A DNA stretch of 64,000 nt from Chelonoidis abingdonii (taxonomy: Eukaryota; Chordata; Testudines; Testudinidae), in the NCBI RefSeq assembly GCF_003597395.2, contig NC_133782.1, positions 6,533,609-6,597,608 of the forward strand, given 5' to 3'. Positions 22,945 to 36,362 of this stretch are shown piece by piece. The notes under the pieces are model-generated. The model was given only the letters and a program-made list of their open reading frames with translations. It searched no databases and had not been told where the DNA came from. A program made the position numbers and the translations under genes. The number at the start of each line of letters is the position of its first letter. Position 1 is the first letter of the stretch.

Positions 22945-23276
22945 CAAGGATCAGCAACCTTTGGCACGCAGCCCATCAGGGAAATCCACTGGCGGGCCGG
23001 GATGGTTTGTTTATCTGCAGCCTCTGCAGATTCGACCGATTGCAGCTCCCACTGGCCACGGTTCTCTGTTCCAGGCCAATGGGGGCTGCAGGAAGTGGCA
23101 GCCAGCACATCCCTTGGCCCGCGCCATTTCCTGCAGCCCCCATTGGCCTCGAACAGAGAACTGTGGCCAGTGGGAGCTGCGATTGGCTGAACCTGCAGAC
23201 GCAGCAGATAAACAAGCCATCCCAGCCCACCAGCAATTTCCTTGGTGGGCTGCATGCCAAAGGTTGCTGATCCCTG
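22945..23276. mobile_element. GC-rich fold-back hAT-type MITE
   Basis: The 332-bp element folds back over almost its whole length: left end CAAGGATCAGCAACCTTTGG and right end CCAAAGGTTGCTGATCCCTG, with paired blocks such as GCAGCTCCCACTGGCCACGG and GCCAGTGGGAGCTGCGATTG. The flanking octamers ATGATGGG (22937-22944) and ATCTAGGG (23277-23284) match at 5 of 8 positions, compatible with a decayed 8-bp hAT duplication. The many ORFs on both strands here, up to 170 codons, are fold-back artefacts. Confidence 0.8.
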
Positions 23277-24469
23277 ATCTAGGGTTATTCTGAGGTAGAC
23301 TGGGTGGGATTTGTGTTTCAAGAGAGATCCATTGAGAAAGATGCTGAGTTCCTGGTCTGCTCTGGCATTGTAAAGATGGAACATACTCGAAATGTCAACA
23401 TGGTGTGAAGAATGGTCTGCAGTTGACATCAGAAACCAGTCTCTCATATGACCTGACTATGTATATACCCGGCTTTGATTTGCCATGCCACTTGTGGGCC
23501 CTTCTGACCTGATTTCAAACGGGCCATGATCAATGTGCAGCCAGCCTGGGGCCAACAAGAGGATCCCACATGCATCTGTCGGTGACAGATCCTTAGCACA
23601 CATATACCACACTAGAGGAAATAAAGATGTCAAAAATGGACACGGAGTTATTTAATGGATGATTGCTTAGTTGGGGCTAGTTGTCCTTACAAGCCCCCAG
23701 AATGACCCAGGTTTATTTCTACAACATTAAATAATTAGAAGACTCAAAAGATGGCATCTGATTTGAATACCCTTCCGACCACTTTAATGCCTGTGTGCTT
23801 CTGGATGTAATGAACCTGGGGTATACAAGCAGCTCCTTGGGAGCAAACAGACCAAACTTCATAGAGAATGGTGTTTGTTTTATTAAATGGCAGTGCTGAC
23901 CAAACATATCTTGGAGACAAGGTGACAAACAGAACTCTTCTGTTCAATTAGTCTCTTGACCTCTCTGGCTCAGCCGGGATGCTAGGAAGGGAGCTGTGGA
24001 TCATGAGGCCCCAAGGAGGGTTTCCTTGACAACACTACAGAAGAAAAATTAGATTTCATGAACACAGTTGCATATTAGGCCATGAGACGCTGACTTCAGG
24101 AGGAGCTGAGAGCACTCAGCACCTGGCAGGATCAGGCCCTGACAGTTTGAAGTGGTGGGTGGTACCAATTTTTTTTCCCCTAATAAACTTAATTAAAGAA
24201 TTTCCTTTTTTGCTGCATGGAAACAAATTCACTGTGGTAGAGAAGAGGTTTATTGTTTAAATGAATAACCTCATTACCCACAGAATTCACCTTGTCCACA
24301 CTGCAATTCACTCTATGGCTGAGCAGAAAATTACCTTCCATTTGTCTTAATGTTTTTTTCCCTCTACCCAGACTTAGCAGGAGTTATTGAGGCCTAGATA
24401 TTTTCACCATTTTCAAAGATGAGAAGGCAAAATTGCAAGGCGGATAGGCATCATGCTGGCTGGCTAATG
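23277..24469. other. No gene seen
   Basis: No exon, RNA gene or confident repeat was recognised. GGCAGGATCAGGCCCTGA at about 24125 is a single arm of the short fold-back family. Confidence 0.35.
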
Positions 24470-24740
24470 GATAGTCAGTATCATCAAACCCAAATCATGA
24501 GGCAGGCTCCAAAAAACATGAGATTGGCTTAAAAAGCAGGAGATTTTTAAAATAAATTTGAGATTTTCTAATTTCTTTCTAATATATGAGCCTTTAAGAC
24601 TCACATTTTCAAGCTTGTTTTTGCAACCATGAGGGTTAAGAACTTTTTATTTTTTAAGGACAGCTGAGAGTGTCTTATAATCCCATGACTCCAGGAACTG
24701 GGGCTTTAAGAAAAATCCAAAATATTTTAAGAGTTGTCAA
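24470..24740. repeat. Dispersed repeat, copy B (see 2280-2640)
   Basis: Shares ordered blocks with 2280-2640, including GAGATTGGCTTAAAAA, CACATTTTCAAGCTT, TTTTTGCAACCA and CATGACTCCAGGAACTGGGG. It ends near GAGTTGTCAACACTG. Two copies in the same orientation about 22 kb apart, diverged enough to be old independent insertions. Confidence 0.55.
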
Positions 24741-25199
24741 CACTGTCGATGTGCACCGAGCTTGATCCTGCAGCCCTTGTACGCCAAAAACACTCACTGA
24801 GGTCAATGGGAATCTTGCCTGAGTAAGAACTGCAATTTCAAACTCTTGCTGACAGTTGATAACTATGGAAGTTCTTGCCACTTTAAAGTTGGCTTGAGAT
24901 GTTTAATAATGTGCATGATGGAGTTTATCAAACAAAGACACATCTAGAAAAGTCTGGCTTTGGCTGGATCTCTGTCCTGAGTTAGGTCAAAGGGAGAGTA
25001 AATAAAATTAGGTCACAGAATTGGGCTGTTTCTAAACTGTAGAGACATGTGTCTTCAGGATCCAAGGCTTCCATGTATATCCATCTAAAGGGGCATTGCA
25101 GAGTTCTCAGCAGTGCCTTGTGGCCATCAGTGCTTTGGGTGTCCAAGGAGATGGAAGCATGGAGGAGTAGGAGAGAAAAGATTTTAAAGCTGTGTCACT
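24741..25199. other. No gene seen
   Basis: A weak fold-back of the CAATGGGA class lies at about 24757-24830. Otherwise nothing was recognised. Confidence 0.35.
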
Positions 25200-25464
25200 A
25201 CTAGGGCTAGTAGAAAATTACCCATCAAAACTGTTTTTCAACAGAAAACTGGGATTTTGGACAGAAAGAGGAGTAGTTTTGTTTGTTTTGTTTGTTTGCA
25301 AAAAGTGTCTGCTTTCTATGGAAAATGCTGACTTTTTGTTCCAATTTTCCCCCACACACAACCCCTCAAAAACTTTCATTTTTCAGATGAAAATGTTTTG
25401 TTTTTTCAATGAAAAGTTTAAATTTTCCATGGAAAAGCAAACCATTTTCTTGGCAGCTCTAGTC
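25200..25464. mobile_element. AT-rich fold-back MITE (CTAGGGCTAG ends)
   Basis: Left end ACTAGGGCTAGTAGAAAATT and right end CCATTTTCTTGGCAGCTCTA followed by GT are imperfect inverted repeats. The interior is built of AAAACTTTCATTTTT and GAAAAGTTTAAATTTTCC-like runs. It resembles the longer element at 53445-54130. The 98-codon frame at 25192-25488 is a product of this repeat. Confidence 0.6.
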
Positions 25465-28400
25465 ACTATGCTTAAGAGTCTGTTATAGAGTCAGACTGAA
25501 AAAAATTCCCAGAGCCAAAGAGCCCTGAACTTTGGGAAGGTTTGGATCTAGACTTTTTTAAACTAGATCCCATCTCTAATGGGTTACTGGCAGAGTGGTT
25601 TAAAGAGTACTTAGTGTAAATCAGAACTGGACACACCGTTTTCATATTTCTTGCTTCTTTAAAATCCATCAGCCTGCTGTAAAGCGTGGATCCATTAACA
25701 CATTGGGAAACTGTAGTGAGAGACCAATTTGCTTGGCTTGTTGGAGAAATCTTTCCAGCTCCCCAGTGATTCATAAAAAAGTGTACCTTTGACTGACTCT
25801 GGTGGGACTCAAACCTACAACCTTCAAATATTCTTTGCAAGGAGACAGATCCTTGTAGGCTGCATACAGGGTTACCGCCTCCTAGCTGCTCCTCTGTTTC
25901 ATGCTGGTGCTCTCTCTTTAGCCATTAAAATTTAAACAAAAATTTCTCTTTAATTATTAAAACTGAACTTGGAAAGGGTCAAAGCAGCTTTACTGCTGTT
26001 AGAACACAGAGGTGTGGATGTATGTGATATATGGTGTATGCATAGCCAAGTCACAGGTCTGTTTCTCTCACAAGGTCAGTTCAGCATCGTCCAAATTGTT
26101 ATTTTTTCCAAGTGACTCCAGAAAAGCAATAAAAGAGACAGATCTGAAATGAATAAGATTAGAATGCTTAAAAACGAAATACATTAGCAAGAACAAATCT
26201 AATTGCTAACGTGGCTGGGATAGTGGGATAAAAATGATGTGGCATAAAAGGATTATAGGTGACCTCTGACTCATTCATTGGCTCCCTTCACTTCCTCCTT
26301 ACCCACACCAGTGCACCTGGGGAATGGGTAAAACTTCTGAGCTCATCAGGGTAACCAAATCCATACATGCCAAAGGGGAAGCTGGCAGGAGGCAGAAGCA
26401 TGTGGGATGTTAGGGAACCCCCTGCTGAAGCAGGTCAGTGTTCTTCAGTCTGGTGGCCTTCAGAGAGCCAAGTACAGAACCCACCTTTTCACAGGAGCCT
26501 CCCTGCAACTGCAGAAGCCAGGCAGAGCCCAGAGGAAGGGAAAATTATAGAAAGAAGAAAAGTAGGAAGAGAAAAATAGAGGAGGGAAAGCCTCCAAAGA
26601 TAAGCAACCAACCCCAAGAAGCATGGGACCAGAGCCCATTTTTTATATTTCTCCTCCACTTTATTCTACTGGGTATTTTTAGTACCTAGATACCTGGGTC
26701 AGATGGTGCCATGACTGTACTTTGGTTTCTCCACTATACAAATACCTCTCAGGCAGTCGAAGCACAGGTACACAAACATGGGGCAGTCACGTCTGAACAA
26801 ATATTTACGTAAATCTCTGCTGTATGACTACTACCCTGAAAATGCCCATCACAGAAGAGGTTAAGTGTCCCTCAAGGGACAAGAAGGAACAGTGGGAGAT
26901 GGAGGATGTAAGGGGAGATGGGTCTTTCATATGGATTCAGCTGTGGCACCAGGTACTATGGTAAGTAGACGGGCCTCTTGGCTTATATACCAGCAAAGGT
27001 TAATAAGTAGAGTTTCTCAGCATTTCTTGTTCAAAACTTCTTTAACAAACAAAAATGGTCTGTTTTCTACATTGAAAACTTTCATGAAAAGCCCTTATTT
27101 AGTTGTTTTTTTTTTAAATCACAATTATTGAAATCTTGGAGTTCTTTAATTTTCTCCTCTTCCTCCCCGTTTCCTTTTTTTTCCCCTGAATGCAGCAGAG
27201 TGAATGATGTCTGGAGAGGGTGGGTTGTTTGGAGCGGTTGGGGAGGAAATCCATTTTTTCCTTTTGCTACTTTGTAACTTTTGCAAACTTCCTCAACTTT
27301 AGAACAGTTACAGAACAGCAACAAGGAAAAAATGGTGATGGAGGAGGAAATTGACTACCCATGAGTTATGCAATTGACCTTAATTCATGTATTCTACAGA
27401 CACATGAATTGCCTTCCTTTCACTACCTGTTGTATAAATGCAGTAGAGCCCTAAAGACGGTTTTATGGGTTTTATCTGTCTAACAAATACTTGGTATGAT
27501 TATTGTTATTCCAGTCCCTTCAGATCGCCACAAACACAGCTTATATCAGAAGAGAAAGGTTAATCACAATCATTTAGATTTTTGTTCTGTAACAAACTGG
27601 TTGAAGAAAACTGATTTCCCCTTCATTTAATTTAAAAGGGGAAAGATGCTGTATGGTCTGGAGCAGCAAGAAGAGAAAAGGAGACTTTCCTGTAATGAGA
27701 AGAGGAGCCTCTGCTGTTTAGAGGCCAGTAGGGGTTAGGTCAGCATTTATGGGGCATTACAACAGCATACAATTGCCAATGCATAAGACACCCACCCACC
27801 CCTACCTCTCTCTGGTACAGAACAGAACCAACCCTCTGTGCTAGTCTTCTTTGTAGGAGGCCATTCTGTCTCTGCATCTTACACCAGGGATAGTCCCTGC
27901 AGGCCTGGGTGGCAGCTTTGCAGCTACAGAGCAATCATGAATCAGTCTCTAAGACTATTGGGATCATTCCATCTGACAGAGGTGGCATGAGACCCATTTT
28001 GCCAGATTCCTGTGAATTAAACAACCCCACAGAGGTCACTGCTGGAAGGAGATGGTGATTGATGGCTAGTGCTAGCTACCCCCTCCAATGACCACACTGG
28101 CAAATGTTCTTTTGTTAAAAAAAAACAAAAAAAACCCAACACTTTTTTGGACAGGCAAAGTATGATTTTTTTTTCTAACTAATAAGAACAATTCTTAGTG
28201 GCAGTAATGCACTGTTGGGTAGAATCTATATCTGTCCATTTCTTACAGTGGCGGAAGGCAAGAGGCAAAGCTGAATATTTCATCCTAATCCACCTAAGGC
28301 AGGGTGTTATCTCTTTACAACACACACCCCATTGTGTCCCCTTGTCTAACCGGCTAATTGATATACTGTGGTGCTGGCTCGATATGGTACATATTCCAGG

Positions 28401-28918
28401 GTTAATGTCACACACAAAGCCCATTAAATGCCTGATTGAATGAAGTGGTCAAAGTCAAGTGACCTGTTACCAGCCAATCAAGTTTCAGGAATCCTAAATG
28501 TCATTGTACTATGAACATTAATTCCCTACTAAAAAGATTAAGCTTTTAACCTATGACTGCTGGTTCTGATGAGATATAGAAAATCTTTTGCACTCGTGGG
28601 AGGATACCAAATTGAACTACTGTGAAATGCAGAATATTCTCCCTGTTCCCATTTCAAAGGCACAGTCTGATAGCACAATGGCAGCAGTGCCGCATTTCAC
28701 AGCACCTTCCAGTTAGTTAAAAATGGATCAAAATATGACAGCGTGTGTTACTTCAAAAGGGAGATTAATTTGTTTTGTAGAATGCAGCCTGACTTTGAGC
28801 CAGCTCTCCCCACCCTCTGCTTCTCATGCACCCCTTCTCCAATGCAGAGAGCTGTCATTGAGGAAAAACTGCTTAGCAGCCATACTTTTTGATCTCCTCC
28901 TGTAAGCAACAACACTGT
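25465..28918. other. No gene seen
   Basis: Over 3.4 kb no exon, RNA gene or bounded transposon was recognised. At 25495-25560, AGAGCCCTGAACTTTGGG resembles a dispersed AT-rich repeat. A-rich runs at 28116-28137 are simple sequence. Confidence 0.35.
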
Positions 28919-29287
28919 TTATTTACCCCTTTGAAACATAGATACTTCTGAACTTTCCCCACTGTCTTCCGAGCGAGTGGTTTCAGCAAAGAGAACTGTG
29001 TTCCTGTGCAGTGTATCTACCTGCCATTCCTTTGGATATAGTTCAATTTCCTGCACGTTCCGAGCCACAGGGAGGCATATGAATGATTTCCCCACTGTGT
29101 CACTCAGGGAAGAGGAGGAATTGTGGTCGTTTGATGAAGTGTGGCACTCCTCTTCAGGCTGCTTCACTGGGCATGCATAGCTCACGGGGATACAATGAGC
29201 ATCCCCCAATACTTTAAGCCATTGCAAAAGTTCCACTGTCTGGTGCCCAGCTGCGTGCAGAGCACACCCAGGGAAAGATGCACTGCT
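28919..29287 (-). other. Unassigned minus-strand open frame, possible exon or old coding fragment
   Basis: An uninterrupted frame of about 122 codons runs from just after a TGA (29290-29288) to a TAA (28921-28919). There is no ATG near the start; the first M assigned by a tool is a GTG codon at 29236. The predicted peptide is serine- and acid-rich in its middle and end, with blocks such as GHQTVELLQWLKVLGDA, SNDHNSSSSLSD and TTRSEDSGESSEVSMFQ. CTGCACGCAG just upstream on the minus strand could be a splice acceptor. The stop overlaps an AATAAA string. I do not recognise the sequence, and open frames this long can arise by chance in 64 kb. Confidence 0.25.
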
Positions 29288-30451
<1,164 letters not shown>

Positions 30452-30471
30452 TAGAGATTTTTATCCACACA

Positions 30472-30600
30472 GAGTCATAGAATCGTACAGCTCAAAGGAA
30501 CCTCGAGAGGTCATCTAGTCCAGTCCCCAGCACTCATGACAGGACTAAGTATTATCTAGACCATCCCTGACAGGTGTTTGTTTAACCTGTACCTGCCTGT
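30472..30600 (-). mobile_element. CR1 LINE 3' tail, minus orientation
   Basis: AGTCATAGAATCGTACAGCT followed by GAGAGGTCATCTAGTCCAGT is the reverse complement of the standard CR1 3' end. Only the last 130 bp are present. Confidence 0.85.
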
Positions 30601-30689
30601 GCCGCATTAAAGAGCACACTATTTATTCTACTCTTTGCTGTATTTACTCAGCACTTTTGGAAGAGATTAAATCATATTTATTATTTGTA

Positions 30690-30940
30690 TTTCAGTAGCA
30701 GCTACAGGCCACAACTGAGACTGGAGTCCCATAGTGCTGAGTGGCATACAGACAGATAGTAAGAGAGAGTCTCTTCCACTGAGAATTAACCATCTAAATA
30801 GACAAGGCAGACAAAGGACTGGAAAAAGAAAGCGTTGTTTTTCTCCATTTTACAGATGGGAAAACTGAGGCACAGAGCAATTAAGTGACTTGTCCAAGGT
30901 TACACAGGGAGACTGCAGCAGAACTGGGTGCTGACCCAGA
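30690..30940. mobile_element. L3/MIR-like ancient retroelement fragment
   Basis: TTATTATTTGTATTTCAGTA at the left and ATTTTACAGATGGGAAAACT followed by GAGGCACAGAGCAATTAAG at the right are typical of ancient amniote L3-type LINEs or MIR-like SINEs. It is strongly diverged; the class is from memory and the boundaries are approximate. Confidence 0.6.
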
Positions 30941-31019
30941 TACAAAGCTGGGTACTGACTTTCTATAACTGAAGATGATCTCAGGTCTCCTGAGCCCCAA
31001 TCTTATGTCTTAATCACAA

Positions 31020-31165
31020 GATCATTGAGGACTTCACTAACGCAGCCAGAGGTTATGGATCTATTACATGAGTGGATGGGCGAGGCTGTGTGGCCTCCAA
31101 TGTGCAGGTCTGACTAGACGATCATGATGCTCCCTTCTGGCCTTAAAAGTCTATGAAATCATCCT
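31020..31165 (+). mobile_element. CR1 LINE 3' tail, plus orientation
   Basis: GGCTGTGTGGCCTCCAATGT, CTGACTAGACGATCATGATG and CTTCTGGCCTTAAAAGTCTA are landmarks of the CR1 3' UTR, ending at CTATGAAATCATC. Confidence 0.8.
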
Positions 31166-33032
31166 TTCAAGTTTGAGGCTTATGAGGATCTGCAATTCTG
31201 CCTTGGTTATGCTAGCCAGTCAGATTCCATGGTCAGTGACCACTGGATCTTTTCAGAAGCCTCCTGGAATGGAATGTTAATTTTCTGGCTCTGCTCATTG
31301 TTGGTTAGAAACCATTTTTGACTGAAACATGTTTTTTTTTTAAAAACCAACATTTAGAAATATTTTTAGATACTTAGAATCACATTCTGATGCCAGCAAG
31401 CATCTCTCTTTACAGGATCTACTGCCTTATAATTGACCTAAACTCTATATGATTCATGTTCCCCTTCAGCTCCACTTTATCACTGTCAGTTATTGGACAG
31501 ATAAAATCCTCAATGACAGGGACTGTGACTTAAGTAATAAACTTCTGCCAGCTGGCAGCTTTTTGGGCAGGAGACAGTTTGCAGTCACCTCTCTCTGTGA
31601 AAGCTGACAAGATGGAGATCAGGTTGTGACTCTTGGGCTGTCTGACAACCTCCTAGCCTCATACAAGGACCCTCCTGCACAAGCGTACACTCTTGATGTG
31701 CGTGAAGTGTACCTGTCGACGTGGGTGGAAGACAATTAAGCATTGCAATAGAAAATGCCAGGGGAAGTTCATTTAAAGGGATCTGAATAGTATTTTTCTG
31801 AGGAATTTGGGATTTTTCTACAGACATTGCCCTTATTCAGTTTCCCTACGTGTTGACAGATTTCAGACTTCATTCAAAGTAAACCAATCAACTAACAAAC
31901 TTCTCGGAACACGACAAAATGCATTCTGGTCACACTTCATATGAAGAGTTACCAGCTGCACAGAAAGCTTAGCTGAAGGAAGTTTCCTGAGTCAGGATAA
32001 GTAGGAACCCAGCAGAGCAGGGCTTTCCAGCCACAGGTCAGTAAGACAGATACCGTGGGTTGGTTGAGTTCGCCTCAGTTTCTGTTTCACACACCTGAGA
32101 CCAGCTGTTCCTCTTCCCCTAGGATGCTAGGTTCTGCTGCACCATTTCCTCCAAGACTCTAATTGCTGATCTGGTGCCCAAAGGAAGGGACCCACAGGCT
32201 TCTGGGTGGCTGGCAGGGTTTTTCTTTAATTTATGTATTTCTAAGCATGTTTGTGGAGATGAGTGACATAACAACTGCACCTTTCAGAGGAGCAGATTAC
32301 AGGAATTAGAAATGGGGCCCATTGCACTTGCCCTTTGTTCTAAAAAATGCCAAGGTTATTTGTCTGGTGGTGTTTTGAAATTGAGAAGTCACCTGGATCT
32401 CAGCTGGAGCCCTGACGAGCCTCCCATTCCTCCTAACTTTTGGCCTTACTCTGCCCTGCAAGCCCCTGAACAGCAGCCATTATCTTCAAGCTGAGGACAG
32501 ATTAACGTGACTCTCTCCAAAGTCTGTCATCTCTCCTTGGCAGGCTGCTGTAAGAGCAGCATGAACTGAACACCCCTCACCCTGCAAGGGGAGCCAGAGT
32601 CAGCAAGGGCCTGATGTTAAAATGTTATTGGATCTGACAAACCTAGATTAGCCAGCTGAAAACTCAGGGTCAGATCCTCAGCTGGAGTTTATCAGCACAG
32701 CTCCACTGACACCAATGAGATACATAGATTGATCCCAGCCGAGGAAGCCTTCACTGGGGAATGGTAGGGTGGTGTTGCATTAACATGCCATGCTGCAGAG
32801 CAGGACAGATACAACCTGCTGCCCATGAACCCTGCTTTTGGGAGCCAGATCAGAGTTCCATAACCACCAGAGAGCTGTAGCTTCATTCAAATGTAGTCAA
32901 ATGCCAGAAGGGCAGAAAGCAACTGTGAGGTTGATTTTGGGGCATTTGACTGTCTCACATACAAAGCATGCCAGCTTCTCAGAGCACCCCGATGTTCATT
33001 AATTCTCTTCCCCCCTTCCCTTTCCTTTCTAG

Positions 33033-33227
<195 letters not shown>

Positions 33228-35419
33228 TGATGATTAAAATTAAAAAGGGGAAGAGTGCTGCCTTCTTGCATCGACTAATGCAGTCTGATGCTTAGGGTCT
33301 CTCTGGGGGAGAGACACATGTTGCAAGAATTTTGTAAAAAGGTACATAAAAACAAGGGCGAATATTTAGAGTTCTCTAGCAGAAGTGTCAATGGTGGCTT
33401 GATTTCCCCCCCATCAGTCCCTGCACACAATGGAATCAAATAATATTTTAAACTGAAGGTGGGAAAGAGACCTTGTGGCAAGGAGCAGGGGGGACCATTG
33501 TATGAGAGCTGGTTAATTCCTAGCCAGAGTGCAAAGGCAACTCTGGGAGGCTAAGAGCTAATTAGGTTGCAGCCCAGCCTATTAATAACACTTTAGAAGA
33601 AGGGTGCATTGCTCTGAGAGGAGAGAAATAAGGATTTGTGCTGATCAGACTCCAAAGCAGGGAGTTCTGGGGAATCATTGGTAGTGCCTTGTACTGTTTG
33701 CATTTCTGAGTTTACTCTAGGCAAGGAATGCATTTAGGGACTTTAGCCCAGTTGGTGTTGAGCTCAGTTAAACCAAACTTCTTGCAATAACTCACTCAGG
33801 GAGTTTTCTCTCCTTTTACTCTACCCTTAGCCCTGCTAATGGCCCTCAGACAATTTTGGAACAAGGACACCATGTTTCCAATTACACCTCTCTGGAGAGT
33901 TCAGTAAAAGACCTTCTCTGTGTCCTATATGAAGAGTAAAGTTGAGGGAAGCCAGGTAGATGCATTGTGGCAGCTCTATAAATGTGGCAACGTAGGTGAC
34001 TGCTTATCATAGGTTAGGCACTTCCCTGCCTCAGGTTCTCCATCTACAAATAAAGATAATAATACATGCTACTGGAGGAATATTGTGGGGATTAAATTAG
34101 TCAATATTTGCAAAGTTCTTTGAAGATGGAAGGTGCTAAATATTATTGTCTGCTGCATGAGGACAGAGTCAGAAATACTGGCAATTGGAGCCAGTTCCTA
34201 ACCTAAGCCCAGGCTCTAAGCAGTGAATCGCTAATGAATATGCTGTAGTTTAATTAGCTCAAAGTGGTTGGAGGAGCTTGGTTTGCTTTAGAACACTTTA
34301 CATTTGACCTGAATTCTCAGGCCATATGTCTAAATTACAGACATTAACTGGAATTGCTCTATGTTTTATCAGGTTTATGTTAACTCAGTGAATGGTCACA
34401 AAAAGCCTATTGCAGATAGGAGAAACTTTAATTTCCTAATTCCCCAACTAATCTCTGTTTTCTGAAGTAGCCACAGAAACTGACTGAAAGAGAGCTCTCG
34501 CCTGGCCCAGTGATTATCATTGGTCCGAAGTGTAACTTCAACACTGGCTGCAATCAGTTAGACACAAGTATCTAGTTTTGGTTAGTAACAGTCTGAAAGC
34601 ACCTTTCTGGAAACAGTAAAACTCAGATCAAACTGTCTCTTTGATGGTTACTGACATTCGTGTTTTCTAGCAGCCCATCTCTGAGGTATGTTTGCTACTC
34701 TTGATCTGTTTTACGTTATCTGAGTTTTACAGCTTGGAAAAAGACTGCAATTCAAACAGGATAATACAAATGCCATTGTGCCACCTATCAATGAGCTTTA
34801 ACCCACTACCTTTGTCTCATGGGACACTTTAGCAAAGCTCACAACTTTATATGATCATGTTTCTACTGCTGCCAATCTTTATTTAGTCAATGGGACTGCT
34901 CAGATGAGTGGGGGACTGTTTGTGTGAATAAGAGTTTATAGATTTGGGCTGCACTGCATAACTCTTCTATTTTGTCTCCTAGTGGATTCTCCCTTGGAGC
35001 TGTAACAGAGTTCACACCATTGAGGGGGTGGCAACTGGCAAAAATAAGTAATGTTGCTGGTTTCATGAAAGAGCACAATAATTTACAGCTGAGCTTTGAT
35101 TTTTCACAAGTTTTTGTTTGAAAAAATGCCATTTTTTTTAAATTATGAAAAACTCCTTGTATCCTAAGAATGGCAAACTATGTCTATAAACAAACAAACG
35201 AGAGATCTTGTCAGCAGGATGCTTGTGGAAATGAATTCTGGGATTTAAGGTAGAATTTTGGGTGTGCTTCATGGTTTAAAGGAGGAGACTTTAAAGATGT
35301 ATTGTCCCAGAATCTTTCTCTCCAAAGACCGCACTAAATGGAGACTCTACTATCCTGTGTGAACAAGATGGATAAGTGCACCTAGCGGTTGTCTACGCAC
35401 ACATTTTGCACTGGTTTAG

Positions 35420-35911
35420 GGTATGTCTACACTGGAGCTGGAGGTGTAATTTCCAGCTTAAGTAGACATAACCCACACTAACTCTGATTGGGCTAGCACA
35501 CTGAAGATAGACATGTAGCTGCAGCACTGCAAGGGTCTAGTCACCCAGGTATGTACACGTCTACCCCAATATAATGTGACCCGGTATAACACAAATTTGA
35601 ATATAACATGGTAAAACAGTGCTCCGGGGGTGGTGGGGCTGCACACTCCAGCTGATCAACGCAAGTTTGATATAATATGGTTTCATCTATAATGCGGTAA
35701 GATTTTTTGGCTCCTGAGGACAGCATTATATAGGGGTAGAAGTGTACTTTGGGTCTCAAATGGGATTGTTGTTGGGGTAGCTAGCCCCTCCCACAGCTTG
35801 TGCTGCCATAGCTACACATCTGTTTTTAGCACTCTAGTTTGATCAGAGCTGGTACACGTATGTCTGCTCAAGCTGGAAATCACATCTTGCAGTTCCATTG
35901 TAGACAAATCC
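35420..35911. mobile_element. Fold-back transposon split by a 189-bp MITE
   Basis: The left arm (35420-35553) and right arm (35747-35911) are inverted copies: GGTATGTCTACACTGGAGCT pairs with the region around TTCCATTGTAGACAAATCC, and ATTTCCAGCTTAAGTAGACA pairs with the end around TGTCTGCTCAAGCTGGAAAT. Pairing spans about 170 bp per arm with mismatches. The centre is occupied by the TA-flanked MITE at 35556-35744. Relatives lie at 15100-15270, 37260-37580 and 57808-58127. Confidence 0.75.
35556..35744. mobile_element. 189-bp TA-flanked MITE, copy 2, nested and inverted
   Basis: Ends CACGTCTACCCCAATATAAT and ATTATATAGGGGTAGAAGTG are flanked by TA (35554-35555 and 35745-35746). It has the same length as the copy at 20301-20489 but the opposite orientation, shown by GATTTTTTGGCTCCTGAGGA near its right end against AGGAGCCAAAAAATC near the left end of copy 1. 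It inserted into the centre of an older fold-back element. The minus-strand frame at 35541-35759 is a by-product. Confidence 0.85.
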
Positions 35912-35914
35912 GTA

Positions 35915-36362
35915 GTTTAAACTGGAGCAAACCCCTGTGTGGACTCCCTTATTTCAGTGTAGCTGAAACCAGTTCCAAAGGGCTTAACTGCACAGATAAA
36001 CTTTAACAATATGTGAATATGAAACTATTTAGTTGAACAAGTGCAAATCCCTGTGTGGATGCTACTCTATCCCTTTGAGTTGTTAGGGGTTTTTTTGTTT
36101 TGTTTTGCTTTTAAACTTATTATAAATTGATTGTGAACAGATTTAAGTTAAACCCAAATAAACCACTCTAAAACTGACATCAGCATGTCCATACAGGACT
36201 TTACACTGATCTAATTAAACAGATACAGGTTTGTATGTAGACAAGGTTAGTCGACCTAAGTTAAACTGAAATCAAAGTGTCCACAAAGCCTTTTTGCATC
36301 AGTTTGACTAAGTCGGTTCAAAGTCACATCTAAACTGATGCAACTCTGCATGTGGACAAGCT
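35915..36362. mobile_element. Possible DNA-transposon remnant
   Basis: Repeated motifs of the form CAAACCCCTGTGTGGAC, GCAAATCCCTGTGTGGATGC, GGTTTGTATGTAGACAAGG and CTCTGCATGTGGACAAG recur on one strand, together with AGTTAAACTGAAATC/AAACTGATGCA segments. The termini are not resolved. It abuts the nested fold-back element on its left. Confidence 0.4.

Noticed and set aside
22880..23447. Cluster of long ORFs on both strands, up to 170 codons
   Set aside because: They lie in a 332-bp fold-back element, so the same sequence is open on both strands; the peptides are mutual mirror products.
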